Assembly (NCBI RefSeq): GCF_918698245.1
Contig: NZ_CAKKMS010000002.1
Span: 186,001 to 250,000 of the forward strand
Direction of reading: 5' to 3'
Length of the DNA: 64,000 bases
DNA from: Pedobacter sp. Bi126
Lineage (GTDB): Bacteria; Bacteroidota; Bacteroidia; Sphingobacteriales; Sphingobacteriaceae
The notes under the pieces were generated by a model. That model was not told the origin of the DNA. It was given only the letters and a program-made list of their open reading frames with translations, and did no database searches. Of this stretch, positions 33,513 through 44,100 are shown piece after piece. Position numbers and translations under genes: made by a program. Every line of letters starts with the position of its first letter. Within the stretch, counting starts at the first letter, position 1.

Positions 33513-35735
33513 ATGAAGAAAACTTTTACACTTTTTACGGCTATTCAATTGCTCTGGCTTCCTTTATTCGCGCAAAATAGGCTGAATGGATTTAAAACCC
33601 AGAATATTCCGATACAGCGTGAGATTGAGCAGAAATTTGATGCCGGGCTTAATAAAGAAAATATAGGGGCTACTATAAAAGAACTTTCTGCCGATCCCCA
33701 CCACTTGGGTGCTAAAGGCAGTAAAACAGTAGCAGAATCTGTACTGAAAAAGTTTAAAAGTTATGGCTGGGATGCAAAAATAGAGACTTATTATGTTTTA
33801 TTTCCAACGCCTAAAACCCGTTCGGTAGAACTTTTAGGGAGCAACAAATACAGTGCCTCGCTCGAAGAAAAGGCTATTCACGAAGATTTAGCAACCGCAC
33901 AGCAAGGGCAATTGCCTCCTTACAATGCCTGGAGTGCCGATGGCGATGTTAGTGCAGGTCTTGTTTTTGTAAATTACGGTCTACCGGCTGATTATGAAAA
34001 GTTGGAGCGTTTAGGTATCAGCGTAAAAGGCAAGATTGTTATCGCAAAATATGGCAGATCGTGGCGGGGCACTAAACCTAAAATAGCCTACGAACATGGT
34101 GCGGTGGGCTGTATCATTTATTCGGATCCAAAAGATGATGGCTTTGTGAAAGGAGATGTATATCCGCAAGGCGCTTATAAGCCAGAATTTGCTGTTCAAC
34201 GAGGATCGGTAATGGATATGGTAATTTATCCCGGTGATCCATTAACACCCGGAATCGGTTCTACCAAGAATGCCAAAAGGTTGGAGCGGGCAGACGCCAA
34301 AACGATTCTTAAAATTCCGGTTCAGCCCATCAGCTATCACGATGCTTTGCCATTGCTTGCAGCACTTAAAGGTCAGGTGGTACCTACCGATTGGAGCGGT
34401 GGCTTACCCGTTACCTATCACATTGGCGATGGAAGTACCGTGGTCCGTTTAAAACTGGCTTTTAACTGGGATATTGTGCCAGCTTACAATGTTGTAGCAA
34501 AACTTGAGGGAAGTAAATTTAAAAATCAGTGGATTATACGCGGCAATCACCACGATGCCTGGGTAAATGGCGCTGCAGATCCGGTAAGTGGATTGGCCTC
34601 CCTTTTGGAAGAAGCAAAATCTATCGGGAAATTGGCAAAGGCAGGTATAAAACCTAAACGAACACTTGTTTATATTGCCTGGGATGGAGAAGAACAATCG
34701 CTTTTAGGTTCAACAGAATGGGTAGAAGACCATGCTGACGAGTTAAACAGTAAAGCAGTTGCCTACATCAATTCGGATGGCAATGGCCGTGGCTTTTTGG
34801 AAGCTGGCGGTTCCCATGCCTTGGAAAATTTTGTTTCAGAAATTTCGAAAGAGGTAAAAGACCCTCAGGTTGGTTCTAATGTTTTTGAACGCTGGAAAGC
34901 CAATAAAGCCATTTCTACAGCCGCGCTTGCCGAACGTAAGAAAATACAAGATAGCCAAACACTCGATCTGGGGGCGCTCGGCACAGGATCAGATTATTCA
35001 GCGTTTTTGCAGCACCTCGGCATCCCTACTTTAAGCCTAGGTTTTGGCGGTGAGGATGAAGGAGGTGAGTACCATACCAATTTCGATACTTACGACAACT
35101 TTGTGAAGTTTAAAGATCCGGGTTTTGACTACGGATTGGCCTTATCCCAAACAGCTGGCCGGGCGGTATTACGTTTGGCCAATGCAGATGTACTTCCATT
35201 TAATTTTTCTAATCTTCAGGCTAAAATAGCGACTTATGTTACCGAAGTAAATGCTTTGGCAAAGCAGCTTAGGGAAGGTGCCCAAAGCCAGAATAAGCTC
35301 ATTTCAAGTGGTGCTTATCAGTTCGCCAACGATCCCAAAGAAAACTTGAAAAATCCTCCTGTACAGGTTGAATTAGCTGATTTTGATTTTAAAGCACTGA
35401 ACTTAGCAGTAGATAGTTTAAAAACTGCATCATCAAAACTTAGTCAGACTGTAACCGCTGCACTCGCTTCGGATACTAAAACTGACCAACTGAATACCTT
35501 ACTTTTTCAGGCTGAAAAACAATTGCTTATACAAGCAGGTTTACCTGGGCGGCCATGGTACAAACACAGCATTTATGCCCCTGGTCTGTACACCGGTTAT
35601 GGTGTTAAAACCCTTCCTGGTGTGAGAGAAGCCATTGAACAATACCATGCAAAAGAAGTACAGGAACAAATTCTCGTGTTAACAACTTCAATCTTAAAAC
35701 TCACTCAATTTCTCAACCAAACCAATCATCCTTAA
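33513..35735 (+). CDS. Secreted M28 metallopeptidase, glutamate-carboxypeptidase-II-like
   Basis: A 740-residue exported zinc peptidase. A signal peptide ends near LFAQ (residue 21). A PA domain (about 120-320) has SVKGKIVIAKYGRSWRGTK. The M28 domain has a two-zinc site: His346, Asp356, Glu393-Glu394 (general base and ligand), Asp422 and His521. A TFR-like dimerisation domain forms the C-terminus (RPWYKHSIYAPG). Human GCPII residues for binding C-terminal glutamate are only partly kept: Arg185 matches Arg210, but the positions of Asn257, Asn519, Lys699 and the Arg534/536 patch differ, so specificity is probably not for glutamate. It is the first gene after the riboswitch. Confidence 0.92.
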   Translation: MKKTFTLFTAIQLLWLPLFAQNRLNGFKTQNIPIQREIEQKFDAGLNKENIGATIKELSADPHHLGAKGSKTVAESVLKKFKSYGWDAKIETYYVLFPTPKTRSVELLGSNKYSASLEEKAIHEDLATAQQGQLPPYNAWSADGDVSAGLVFVNYGLPADYEKLERLGISVKGKIVIAKYGRSWRGTKPKIAYEHGAVGCIIYSDPKDDGFVKGDVYPQGAYKPEFAVQRGSVMDMVIYPGDPLTPGIGSTKNAKRLERADAKTILKIPVQPISYHDALPLLAALKGQVVPTDWSGGLPVTYHIGDGSTVVRLKLAFNWDIVPAYNVVAKLEGSKFKNQWIIRGNHHDAWVNGAADPVSGLASLLEEAKSIGKLAKAGIKPKRTLVYIAWDGEEQSLLGSTEWVEDHADELNSKAVAYINSDGNGRGFLEAGGSHALENFVSEISKEVKDPQVGSNVFERWKANKAISTAALAERKKIQDSQTLDLGALGTGSDYSAFLQHLGIPTLSLGFGGEDEGGEYHTNFDTYDNFVKFKDPGFDYGLALSQTAGRAVLRLANADVLPFNFSNLQAKIATYVTEVNALAKQLREGAQSQNKLISSGAYQFANDPKENLKNPPVQVELADFDFKALNLAVDSLKTASSKLSQTVTAALASDTKTDQLNTLLFQAEKQLLIQAGLPGRPWYKHSIYAPGLYTGYGVKTLPGVREAIEQYHAKEVQEQILVLTTSILKLTQFLNQTNHP

Positions 35736-35750
35736 TTATAATCCCTAAAC

Positions 35751-38700
35751 ATGAAAATATTTTTTACCCATTTAATAGTCTGCTTTGTTTTGCTTAGCAG
35801 TTTGCAGGCTTTTGCTCAAAATACCATTCGCGGTAAGATTACCGACAGTAAAGATAAGCAGGCACTTATAGGCGCCACCATAAAGTTAAAAGGCACCAAA
35901 ATCGGCACCAGTACCAATGGTAAAGGAGAATTTAATTTAAACTTATCTCAAAAAGCTGATAGTATCATCATCCATTTTCAGGGCTATTTAGAACAGGTTG
36001 TAGCCATCAATAACCGATCAGAAATTAATGTGGAATTGAAAGAGGATGTCCATCTTTTAGCTGATGTGGTGGTTACGGGCGTTGCAGAAGGTACCAGCCG
36101 TAAAAAACTGACCTTTGCCCTAACAAAAGTGAATAACGATCAGATTAATACCGTTCCGGCTACAGATGCCTCTCAAACTTTAAGAGGAAAGGTTGCTGGG
36201 ATCCAGATCAGCCAATCTTCTGGTAATTCGGGGGCAACGGTTTATCTGCGTGGCGCTAAATCGGTATCTGGCAATATTGCGCCGCTTTTGGTTGTGGATG
36301 GGTTTGTAACTGCATTAAACCTGTCTGACTTAAATCCGCAGGATATAGAATCTATTGAAGTGGTTAAAGGCGCAGCAGCTTCGGCGCTTTATGGCACCAG
36401 GGGTGAGGGTGGAATTATCCAGGTGCTCACCAAAAAAGGAAAAGGTACCGGGAAGGTGAATATTATTGTCGATAATGAATTTGGGTTAAGCAATGTACAA
36501 AATACGCCGCCAACTTCCCAGTTTCATCATTTTAAGGTTAATTCCGATGGTTCATTCGTGCTTAACGGCAACGCCAGGACCATCGATGTACAAGCAAACG
36601 GTTATTCCCTTAACCTTCACCCATATCCAAATGTATACGATAATGTGGCTAACATGTTAAACAACAATCCATATTTTACAAACTTTGTTTCGGCATCAAC
36701 TGCAGGCGATAAATATACTTTGTACGCATCTTTTCAAAATCAATATAAAGGCGGAGTTGCAGAACCTGTGGGTGCTGATAAAAGACAAACGGCCTTGTTT
36801 AATTTTGGTTATAAACCGGATAAAAACTTAGAGATTAACCTAAGCCTGCAATACTTTAACAACAAAACGCCTTCTTCTTCGATATCATCAAGTGGTAGCG
36901 GCTCCTTGTTATATGCCACCTCACTATACGAACCTTTTATCAATCTTCAGGAACGCGATGCTTCAGGGAAATATGCTTTTAAACCCTATGGTTTTGATAT
37001 ACAGAACTTCAATGTAAACAATCCTTTTTATCAGCTGAGTTACCGTGAATATGAAAATAACAGCGATAATTTACTTGCTGGTATAAAAGTAAAATACCAG
37101 TTTACCGACAAGTTGAATGCGGAGGTATATACTTCTATACAGAACGAAAATTACAACGAAACGGATTACTATCCGATTGGCTTTCAGACGATCTCTGCCG
37201 ACATTACCCGTAACAATGGTTATTATGGCGAACAGACATCAAAAACCACTTCCAAAAACGGTCAGGCGCAGCTAAACTATAACAATAAATTTAACGATTT
37301 CGACTTCGGGGCAACACTAAAAGCGGTATACGAAGAAAACAGGATTACATCATTATCTGGCTCTGGCTATAACCTAAGTGCACCTGTTAAAAGTTTAGCT
37401 GCGGCATCAGCTGATAGTAGAAGTATTGGCTCTACCTGGGAACAAACAGTTAACTACGGTTACTTCTTAAACTTAAAAGCCGCTTGGAAAGAAAAGATTT
37501 TTGTTGATGTGCTTGGCCGATTGGATAACAGTTCGCGATTTGGTGCTGATGTTGGAACAGCGTTTTTCCCAAGGGTATCTACCGCGTATCGGTTAACAGA
37601 AGATGTGCAGTTGGGTATCATTAACGAATTAAAATTAAGGGTAGCCTATGGCAAGGCCGGAAGCTTGCCTCCATTTGGTGCTAAGGACAGTCAGGTTTCC
37701 TTATCCAGTTCTGGCGGTGTAAGTTACAATCAACGTGAAAATACAGATCTTAAAAGGGCTATTACCTCCGAACTTGAATTTGGTATTGATGCGCAGTTGT
37801 TTAAACGCATTAATGTTCAGGCCAATTATGCGTTTTCGAAAAGTATAAACGATTTTATTCTGGTGCCGGCTTTTCCACCAACTACAGGTTCGGCAAGAAT
37901 TTATGGGAATTTGGGTGCAGTAAAATCAAACTCGCTCGAGCTCGAAATTAACGGCAATGTGATTACCAAAAATGCCTTTACCTGGAATACCGGAATTACC
38001 TTTAGCAGAATTAGAAGTAAAATTACCTCATTGGGTGATGTGCCAGAATTTACAGATGGCGATTTTAGAAAAGCACCTGGAGTAAGCCCTTTTGCCTTTT
38101 ATGGTTATAGTGTGCTCACTGGTCTCGATCAATTGGAAACCAATGCACAGGGGCTTGTTACCAATGCAGCAGGTGGAATTTACAAGCTGAGCGATTTTGC
38201 TGTTAACCAATTGGGCTTTGTGGTTTTGAAAAGCCAGCAAGGTATGGCAGCTGAAACACCTTTGTTGTACCAAAATGCAGCTACTGGTAATTCGAAAATT
38301 ATTGGAGATGCACAGCCCGATTTTATTGTCGGTTTTTCTAATACCTTCAATATTGGCCCTTTATCGCTATATGCGGTGCTGGATTGGAAAAAAGGAGGTC
38401 AGAAATATAACGAAACCCAGCAGTATCTTACTTATCAATACCGTTCCCCTTTTTCTGATCAGGCAGCGCAGGCAGGTTTGCCACTTGCCTTTACTACAGC
38501 GGTTTTTAATGCCCAGCAAACCACCGATTACTGGTTGCAGAACAGCAGCTACGTATCATTAAGAGAAGTTTCGTTAAGCTACAAATTGCCGCTAAAAGCT
38601 ATTGGGATACACCGGGTATTAAGTAATGCCAGACTTGCCTTAGTTGGCCGTAACCTATATACCTGGACATCCTTTACCGGGGTAACGCCAGAGGGCAATC

Positions 38701-38762
38701 AGGATTTTTACGATTATCCAACCTACCGCATTTACAGCGCAAAACTTACGCTAAACTTTTAA
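35751..38762 (+). CDS. SusC/RagA-type TonB-dependent receptor
   Basis: A 1003-residue outer-membrane transporter. A signal peptide (about 1-22, AFAQ) is followed by a carboxypeptidase-D-like domain (about 25-105, IRGKITDSKDKQALIGATI). The plug domain (LADVVVTGVAEGTSRKKL, TLRGKVAGIQIS) and a 22-strand barrel follow, ending in an aromatic residue (TLNF). It imports large solutes using TonB energy. It starts 15 bp after the peptidase gene and 9 bp before its SusD partner, so the three are one operon. The peptidase suggests peptides as cargo, unlike the usual glycans. Confidence 0.95.
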   Translation: MKIFFTHLIVCFVLLSSLQAFAQNTIRGKITDSKDKQALIGATIKLKGTKIGTSTNGKGEFNLNLSQKADSIIIHFQGYLEQVVAINNRSEINVELKEDVHLLADVVVTGVAEGTSRKKLTFALTKVNNDQINTVPATDASQTLRGKVAGIQISQSSGNSGATVYLRGAKSVSGNIAPLLVVDGFVTALNLSDLNPQDIESIEVVKGAAASALYGTRGEGGIIQVLTKKGKGTGKVNIIVDNEFGLSNVQNTPPTSQFHHFKVNSDGSFVLNGNARTIDVQANGYSLNLHPYPNVYDNVANMLNNNPYFTNFVSASTAGDKYTLYASFQNQYKGGVAEPVGADKRQTALFNFGYKPDKNLEINLSLQYFNNKTPSSSISSSGSGSLLYATSLYEPFINLQERDASGKYAFKPYGFDIQNFNVNNPFYQLSYREYENNSDNLLAGIKVKYQFTDKLNAEVYTSIQNENYNETDYYPIGFQTISADITRNNGYYGEQTSKTTSKNGQAQLNYNNKFNDFDFGATLKAVYEENRITSLSGSGYNLSAPVKSLAAASADSRSIGSTWEQTVNYGYFLNLKAAWKEKIFVDVLGRLDNSSRFGADVGTAFFPRVSTAYRLTEDVQLGIINELKLRVAYGKAGSLPPFGAKDSQVSLSSSGGVSYNQRENTDLKRAITSELEFGIDAQLFKRINVQANYAFSKSINDFILVPAFPPTTGSARIYGNLGAVKSNSLELEINGNVITKNAFTWNTGITFSRIRSKITSLGDVPEFTDGDFRKAPGVSPFAFYGYSVLTGLDQLETNAQGLVTNAAGGIYKLSDFAVNQLGFVVLKSQQGMAAETPLLYQNAATGNSKIIGDAQPDFIVGFSNTFNIGPLSLYAVLDWKKGGQKYNETQQYLTYQYRSPFSDQAAQAGLPLAFTTAVFNAQQTTDYWLQNSSYVSLREVSLSYKLPLKAIGIHRVLSNARLALVGRNLYTWTSFTGVTPEGNQDFYDYPTYRIYSAKLTLNF

Positions 38763-38771
38763 CGAACAGAA

Positions 38772-40304
38772 ATGAAAAATATATTCTACATATCACTTAT
38801 TGCCTTAAGCCTTAGCGCCTGCAAAAAAACAGATTTTGATAATCCAACAACGCTGACGAATCAGGAAGCCATCGATCAGATAAAAGATCTCGGACTTAAG
38901 CTCACAACAAGTAGCGTTCAAACCGTCTTTAGCACTTCAACAAGTGCATCGGGCACACATTTTAGTCTTTTGGCCGATCAGACGACCAATACCAACGGAA
39001 ATTCTTCCTGGTGGGATTTTGCAAACGAACCGCGTCTACGTCTCAATAACAATACATCTTACCGTGGCGCAGTTACCTGGAATACATTTTACAATAACTT
39101 TTATCAAGCCAATTTAGATGCCACGCTGGCATTGGATATTATTGAAAAGCAGGGTAAAAAGATTTACGATACACAGGGGGCCGATAGAACGCAGGATTGC
39201 CTTATTGCGGCCTATTATGCCAAAGGAGTAGCCCAAGGCTATCTTGGTGTTATTTTCGACCGTGGTATTATTGTGGATGACGTGAACTTGAGCACGAAAG
39301 ATTTTCCTGATTCTTACAAGGCCTTAATTGCCAATGGAATTAAGCTGATTGATAAATCTATAACGCTGGCTGAAGCGAATGCTCAGTTTAAATTCGATTT
39401 CCTCAGTGGAAAAACATTCAGTAAAGCCGACTTTATTAAACTGGCCAATTCAATGGCTGCAAGGATTTTATCTTCTGAGGCCCGTGATAAGACCGAAGCG
39501 GAAAAAATTGGCGATGTACAATGGAACAAAGTATTGGCCTACGCCGAAAAAGGATTTACCACCGATTTTGTGATCACCACGGTAACAGGGGGGTATTACA
39601 ATCAGTTATTGACCAATTTGTTACAGCGCAATTCAGATGGTTCTGGTTGGTTGCCTCCAGATCTGAAAATCGCCTATTTGGCCGATAAAACCGGAAATAC
39701 CCCTAAATTTTATCCTTTAACCGGAATACTGCCCAACATTAGCAGCAACGATAAACGTTTCGATAGTTATTTTGGATACACCACAAGTTTTGGAATATTT
39801 ATCGAATCGCGTGGGCGTGGGCTTTTTACCAATTGGTACCGAAAAAGATGGTATAATACAGCCAATACGCTAAACTCGCCTGGTGCGGTTAATCCTTATT
39901 TCCTGGCCGATGAGATCAGGTTACTAAAGGCTGAAGCCAAATTTTGGCTGAAGGATTATGCTGGCGCAGCTGCGATACTAAATGATCCGGCCGCTGCAAG
40001 AAAAGCCATAGGAACGCTTCCTGATGTTGCAGCAACCCAGGCTGATTTGAGAAAACAATTGCATTATGAATATGCCATTGAAATAGATGGCGCTGGTGGG
40101 GCATTTCTGCCATTTACGTTTATGCGCAGGAATAATTTACTTGTAGGCGGTACGCCAACTGAATATCCCTTGCCGCAACTCCAGCTCGATCTGGTAAAAC
40201 AACCCGTTTATACTTTTGGTGGCAACGCTTACTTCGGCGAAAAAGGAAAATATGGCGAAGTAGCCACTGCTCCTGATGAAGGCTGGAAAGCTGCTGAAAA
40301 ATAA
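38772..40304 (+). CDS. SusD/RagB-family surface lipoprotein
   Basis: A 510-residue lipoprotein (LSLSAC, Cys17) of the SusD class, which caps the SusC channel and binds cargo outside the cell. Helical TPR-like pairs are seen (QEAIDQIKDLGLKLTT, AAYYAKGVAQGYLGVIF, EIRLLKAEAKFWLKDYAGAA). A terminal segment after the usual SusD region contains Gly/Tyr-rich loops. It belongs with the SusC at 35751-38762. Confidence 0.9.
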   Translation: MKNIFYISLIALSLSACKKTDFDNPTTLTNQEAIDQIKDLGLKLTTSSVQTVFSTSTSASGTHFSLLADQTTNTNGNSSWWDFANEPRLRLNNNTSYRGAVTWNTFYNNFYQANLDATLALDIIEKQGKKIYDTQGADRTQDCLIAAYYAKGVAQGYLGVIFDRGIIVDDVNLSTKDFPDSYKALIANGIKLIDKSITLAEANAQFKFDFLSGKTFSKADFIKLANSMAARILSSEARDKTEAEKIGDVQWNKVLAYAEKGFTTDFVITTVTGGYYNQLLTNLLQRNSDGSGWLPPDLKIAYLADKTGNTPKFYPLTGILPNISSNDKRFDSYFGYTTSFGIFIESRGRGLFTNWYRKRWYNTANTLNSPGAVNPYFLADEIRLLKAEAKFWLKDYAGAAAILNDPAAARKAIGTLPDVAATQADLRKQLHYEYAIEIDGAGGAFLPFTFMRRNNLLVGGTPTEYPLPQLQLDLVKQPVYTFGGNAYFGEKGKYGEVATAPDEGWKAAEK

Positions 40305-40342
40305 TTTAGACAACATTATTACCCTTTAAACTTATCATTATT

Positions 40343-40897
40343 ATGAAAATTAAACTATTAACCTTAGCCGCAGTTTTGCTTACACTTAGTGGATTTGCGC
40401 AACAGCCAAAATTCGAAAACCCCAATGCCGATAGCAGAGGCTATCTGGTAAAAGTAGGGGATAAAGCCCCTGATGATTTTGAACTTGTTCTCCATGATGG
40501 CAAGAAAACCACATTAAAAGAATTAAAAGGAAAAATTGTCATCCTACAGTTCACCGCTTCGTGGTGTAAAGTATGCAGAGAAGAAATGCCTTATTTAGAA
40601 AAGGACATCTGGCAGGCCAATAAAAATAAAGATGTGGTATTGATTGGTGTTGATCGGGATGAACCATTAGATGTGGTACAGAAATTTCACAAAGACATGA
40701 ATATCACTTATCCATTGGCCCTAGATCCTGGTGCTAAAATCTTCCAGAAATTTGCTGATAAAAAAGCTGGCGTAACGCGTAACGTAGTGATCGACAGGGA
40801 TGGTTACATCAGATTTTTGACCAGATTATATGATAAAGAAGAATTTAGTCTTCTGGTTAAAAACGTTAAAGAATTAACTGAAAAGGCAAGTAAGTAA
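40343..40897 (+). CDS. TlpA-like periplasmic thioredoxin
   Basis: A 184-residue exported thiol-disulphide protein. A signal peptide ends near GFAQQ (residue 20). The thioredoxin domain carries the active site WCKVC (Cys75 and Cys78) and the TlpA/ResA-type opening VGDKAPDDFELVLHDGKK. It ends the riboswitch operon. A reductant in the periplasm fits import of cystine- or disulphide-containing peptides, or methionine-sulfoxide repair; this is an inference from context. Confidence 0.9.
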   Translation: MKIKLLTLAAVLLTLSGFAQQPKFENPNADSRGYLVKVGDKAPDDFELVLHDGKKTTLKELKGKIVILQFTASWCKVCREEMPYLEKDIWQANKNKDVVLIGVDRDEPLDVVQKFHKDMNITYPLALDPGAKIFQKFADKKAGVTRNVVIDRDGYIRFLTRLYDKEEFSLLVKNVKELTEKASK

Positions 40898-40914
40898 GAA
40901 TTTTGCTTGTTTTG

Positions 40915-40958
40915 TGAGCGGCTGTTTCTTCAAAAAGAACACAGCCGCTTCTCTTTTC
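40915..40958 (+). terminator. Terminator of the riboswitch operon
   Basis: AGCGGCTGT and ACAGCCGCT form a 9-bp stem, followed by TCTCTTTTC, about 20 bases after the thioredoxin stop codon. Confidence 0.82.
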
Positions 40959-41058
40959 TATCCAAAAGATATGAAAATGAGATAATGATCGGGTAGCGAT
41001 AAATGATCAAAACCATAGAAGAGATTGAATTTTATAAATCAAATACTCCAGCACAAAC

Positions 41059-41080
41059 AAAATTCCTATACTGGAATTTT
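41059..41080 (-). terminator. Candidate terminator after the GH127 gene
   Basis: AAAATTCC and GGAATTTT pair around a 6-base loop, 72 bases after the GH127 stop codon, with a T-rich tail on the minus strand (TTTTGTTTG). Confidence 0.6.
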
Positions 41081-41151
41081 ATAACATGATAAGCGTTAAG
41101 TTATTCTGCTCTTGACTTGTGGGCCATCCTCAGCTATTAGTGCAACATTGC

Positions 41152-44100
41152 CTATTTTAGTGTAACATCCAGGTAAACAGAATGACGCCCGTATGTTTCG
41201 TAAAATGGTTTGAAAACCACATCATCAATGGTGAACTGTAAAGATTGTGGATCACCCTTGATTGATTTGCCGATATCTTTGGCATCTAAGGTTACTTTGC
41301 GCCAATCTTTTCTGGCTTCTGGTTCCTGCGCTGCCAACAATACCGGTCCGTAAAATAAACTGGCAATGTTCTGCTGATCCATAACCGGATCCAGGTGGAA
41401 TTGGAATGGCATCTTTAAATCTACAATATCGCCATTTTTCCAGGTACGGCTTATCTTTAGGTAACTGCCTGGCTCAGCCTGAAACTTTTGTTCTTTCCCG
41501 TTGATCTTTACAAAGAATCCTTTTGTTGCCCAGCCTGGCACACGCACATTGAGGTCAAATTTTCCGTTGCCCTTAATGGTCAAACGGGTGTGGTCTTCTT
41601 TTGGAAAATTTGTTGTTTGTTCTACCCTAATCTGGCGTTCTGTCCATGTTAGTGTTGAGGGAATGTACAGGTTCACATAAAGCGCCTGGTTATCTTTACT
41701 TTTAAAGTAGATTGAATTTTGTAATTTGGTGCTGCTCTCTATTGCAGTGCCGTTACAGCAGGTAAAACCCGTCATATCTGCATTGCCAAATTGTTTAACA
41801 GATCCTGGTCTGAGTGGTACATGATAGGTATTGGCAGGACTGTTCTGTGCAACAGATGCCAGGATATGATTGTATAAGCCACGCTCATAATAATCCATCA
41901 GTTCTGCCCGCTGATCGAAGAGAAATAGGTCTCCAGTCAGTTTTAGCATATTATAGGTGGCACAGGTTTCATTCTGACCTCCTTCAGAGAAGCCGTTTTC
42001 GTACAAAGTAGCTGGCTGCGCAATAAAACACTCCGCATTGGCAGGGTTACGGGCACCTGCAACGCCTCCGATACTGTACATGTAATCGTCTACCATTTTG
42101 TGCCAAAAGTTATCCGCTATACTGTAATATTCAGGTTTATTGGATACCCGGTACATTTCGATACTCCCTAAAATTTGGGGTATGTGCTGATTGGCATGCA
42201 GTCCACGGAAAATATCTACGTTTTTGGCCAGCCCATGCGAATGTACTGTATCGCCAAAGAAAACCTTTATATTATCAAATAATTGTGCTGTTTTTAGGTA
42301 TTTCGGATCATTTGTAGTCTGGTATAAACGGGCCGTTACATCATTCATGCCCCCGTACTCGCCAGCAATGTAGGTATTCCACATCCTGATAAGCGTTTCC
42401 TGAGGCAGCTTGCTTAAGCGGGTATATACCCAATCACTCATGTCGGTAGCTATTTTAAGTGATTTTTTATTGCCACTTACCTCATATACGTCTATCAAGC
42501 CAGCCAAAATTTTATGCAAGGTATAATACGGGGCCCAAACCTGGTTTTTCTGTCCTCCATACTTCGCTCCGTTTTCCAACATGATAAACTGATCGGGAGG
42601 ATAGGCGCTGATGAATCCTTTTCCCCAGTTCCAATAATCGGTACGAATGCCCGATGCACTAAGGTCAGAATCATAATCTGATTTACCGGGGCCATGCGGT
42701 ACAGCGCTTGGATCAGATACCGAGGTGGAAGCTGAATTTTTAGGGTTACCTGATAATTGGGATAGTTCATAGAGTGTATTGATCATATACTCCATTTTTT
42801 TTGAGAAATTGGCCTGCAGTGCCTTGTCATATCCAGTGCTGGCATAGGCCTGGGCAATTGCCGAAAGGTAGTGGCCTGTGGCATGCCCCCTTAATTTGGT
42901 ATCCTCACTGTCCCATACCCCCAAAGGTTTTGCTCCTTCGGGTTGTTTCTGGCCAAAAGCCTGGCGGAACATGTATAGGAAGGAGTTAGGGTCGGTTTTA
43001 GCTAGTGTTTTGATAAATTTATCACGGTTTTCGATAAATTTGGTTGCATGGCCATGAACATCCGTTTGTAGAGAAACCCTGTTTAAAGCAAACGGCTCAA
43101 GCTTTAAAGTTGGCGCAGCTGATTTTTTAAGCGCTTTTACGGTTACAAATGCTTTAGGTTGAAAAGACGTTCCCGCAACACGCCCGGTAACGGTGTAACT
43201 TCCAGGTTTCAAGACCGTGCTATTATCAGTTGGAGAAGGCCACAACACACGCACTTTTGGACCTTTCATCTTATTTTTGTAGGTACCCGGTACATAACTG
43301 GGTAATCGTGGTAAATTTCCTACTTCTGTTTCCACCTGAATATCTGATACATGGGCTAAATAAGTATTGTAAAGCTGTGGAGTGCCAGAAGAAAACTTTG
43401 GGAGATCATCTTCACGCTTACCTACATTTACCGCACTTTCTTGGGTGCCTCTTTGAGCATTGCGATAAATTCCGGCAATCTGCCCCGCACTTAACGGAAC
43501 CCGGTAAATACGGAAATCATGTATCATGGCATTCAGATAAGGATCTCCAGGTACTAACGATTTTCCGATATACAACAGGTTTTTTGCCCCTGATTGCTGA
43601 TCGAATACCGTTGTTAACTCCAGGGCGATATGCTTAACTTCGGCCACAGGCTTGCTGTTCACATAAGTCACCATAGATTTTGATGGAATATCTATCACAA
43701 TGGTAATATAGATCCATTTATTCAGTTCTAAAGCAGGAGCAACCGCTGTGTTTTTATTGTTCTCCTTTGCCGTGATCGATGTCTGGAAACCTTCCTCAGC
43801 ATTTGTTCCAATAGGTGCTGCAGAAAAATGTTTGGTTACGTCCTTCCCGAAATCAAAAAACCGCTGGCCGGGCTGCTTCGAACGGAGGTATATCCATCCT
43901 GATATGCTGAGCGATTCTATATCTGTTAATACTTCTCCTGGAATTGTGACAAAGGAATTGTTATCCCCAGAGAGCGATAAAACCTTTCCAAATCGGCTGT
44001 CGTTGATAAATTTGACTCCGTCGCCCTGAAATTTGGCATGAAAATTATTTCGTGACCAATCTTTGGCATCTCCATTAAAGATATAACGCGCACTCATTCC

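Noticed and set aside
41059..41080. Relation between this AATTCCTATA dyad and the palindrome at 33278
   Set aside because: They share ATTCCTATA, but this one is placed after GH127 as a terminator-like stem, so a common regulator is not supported.
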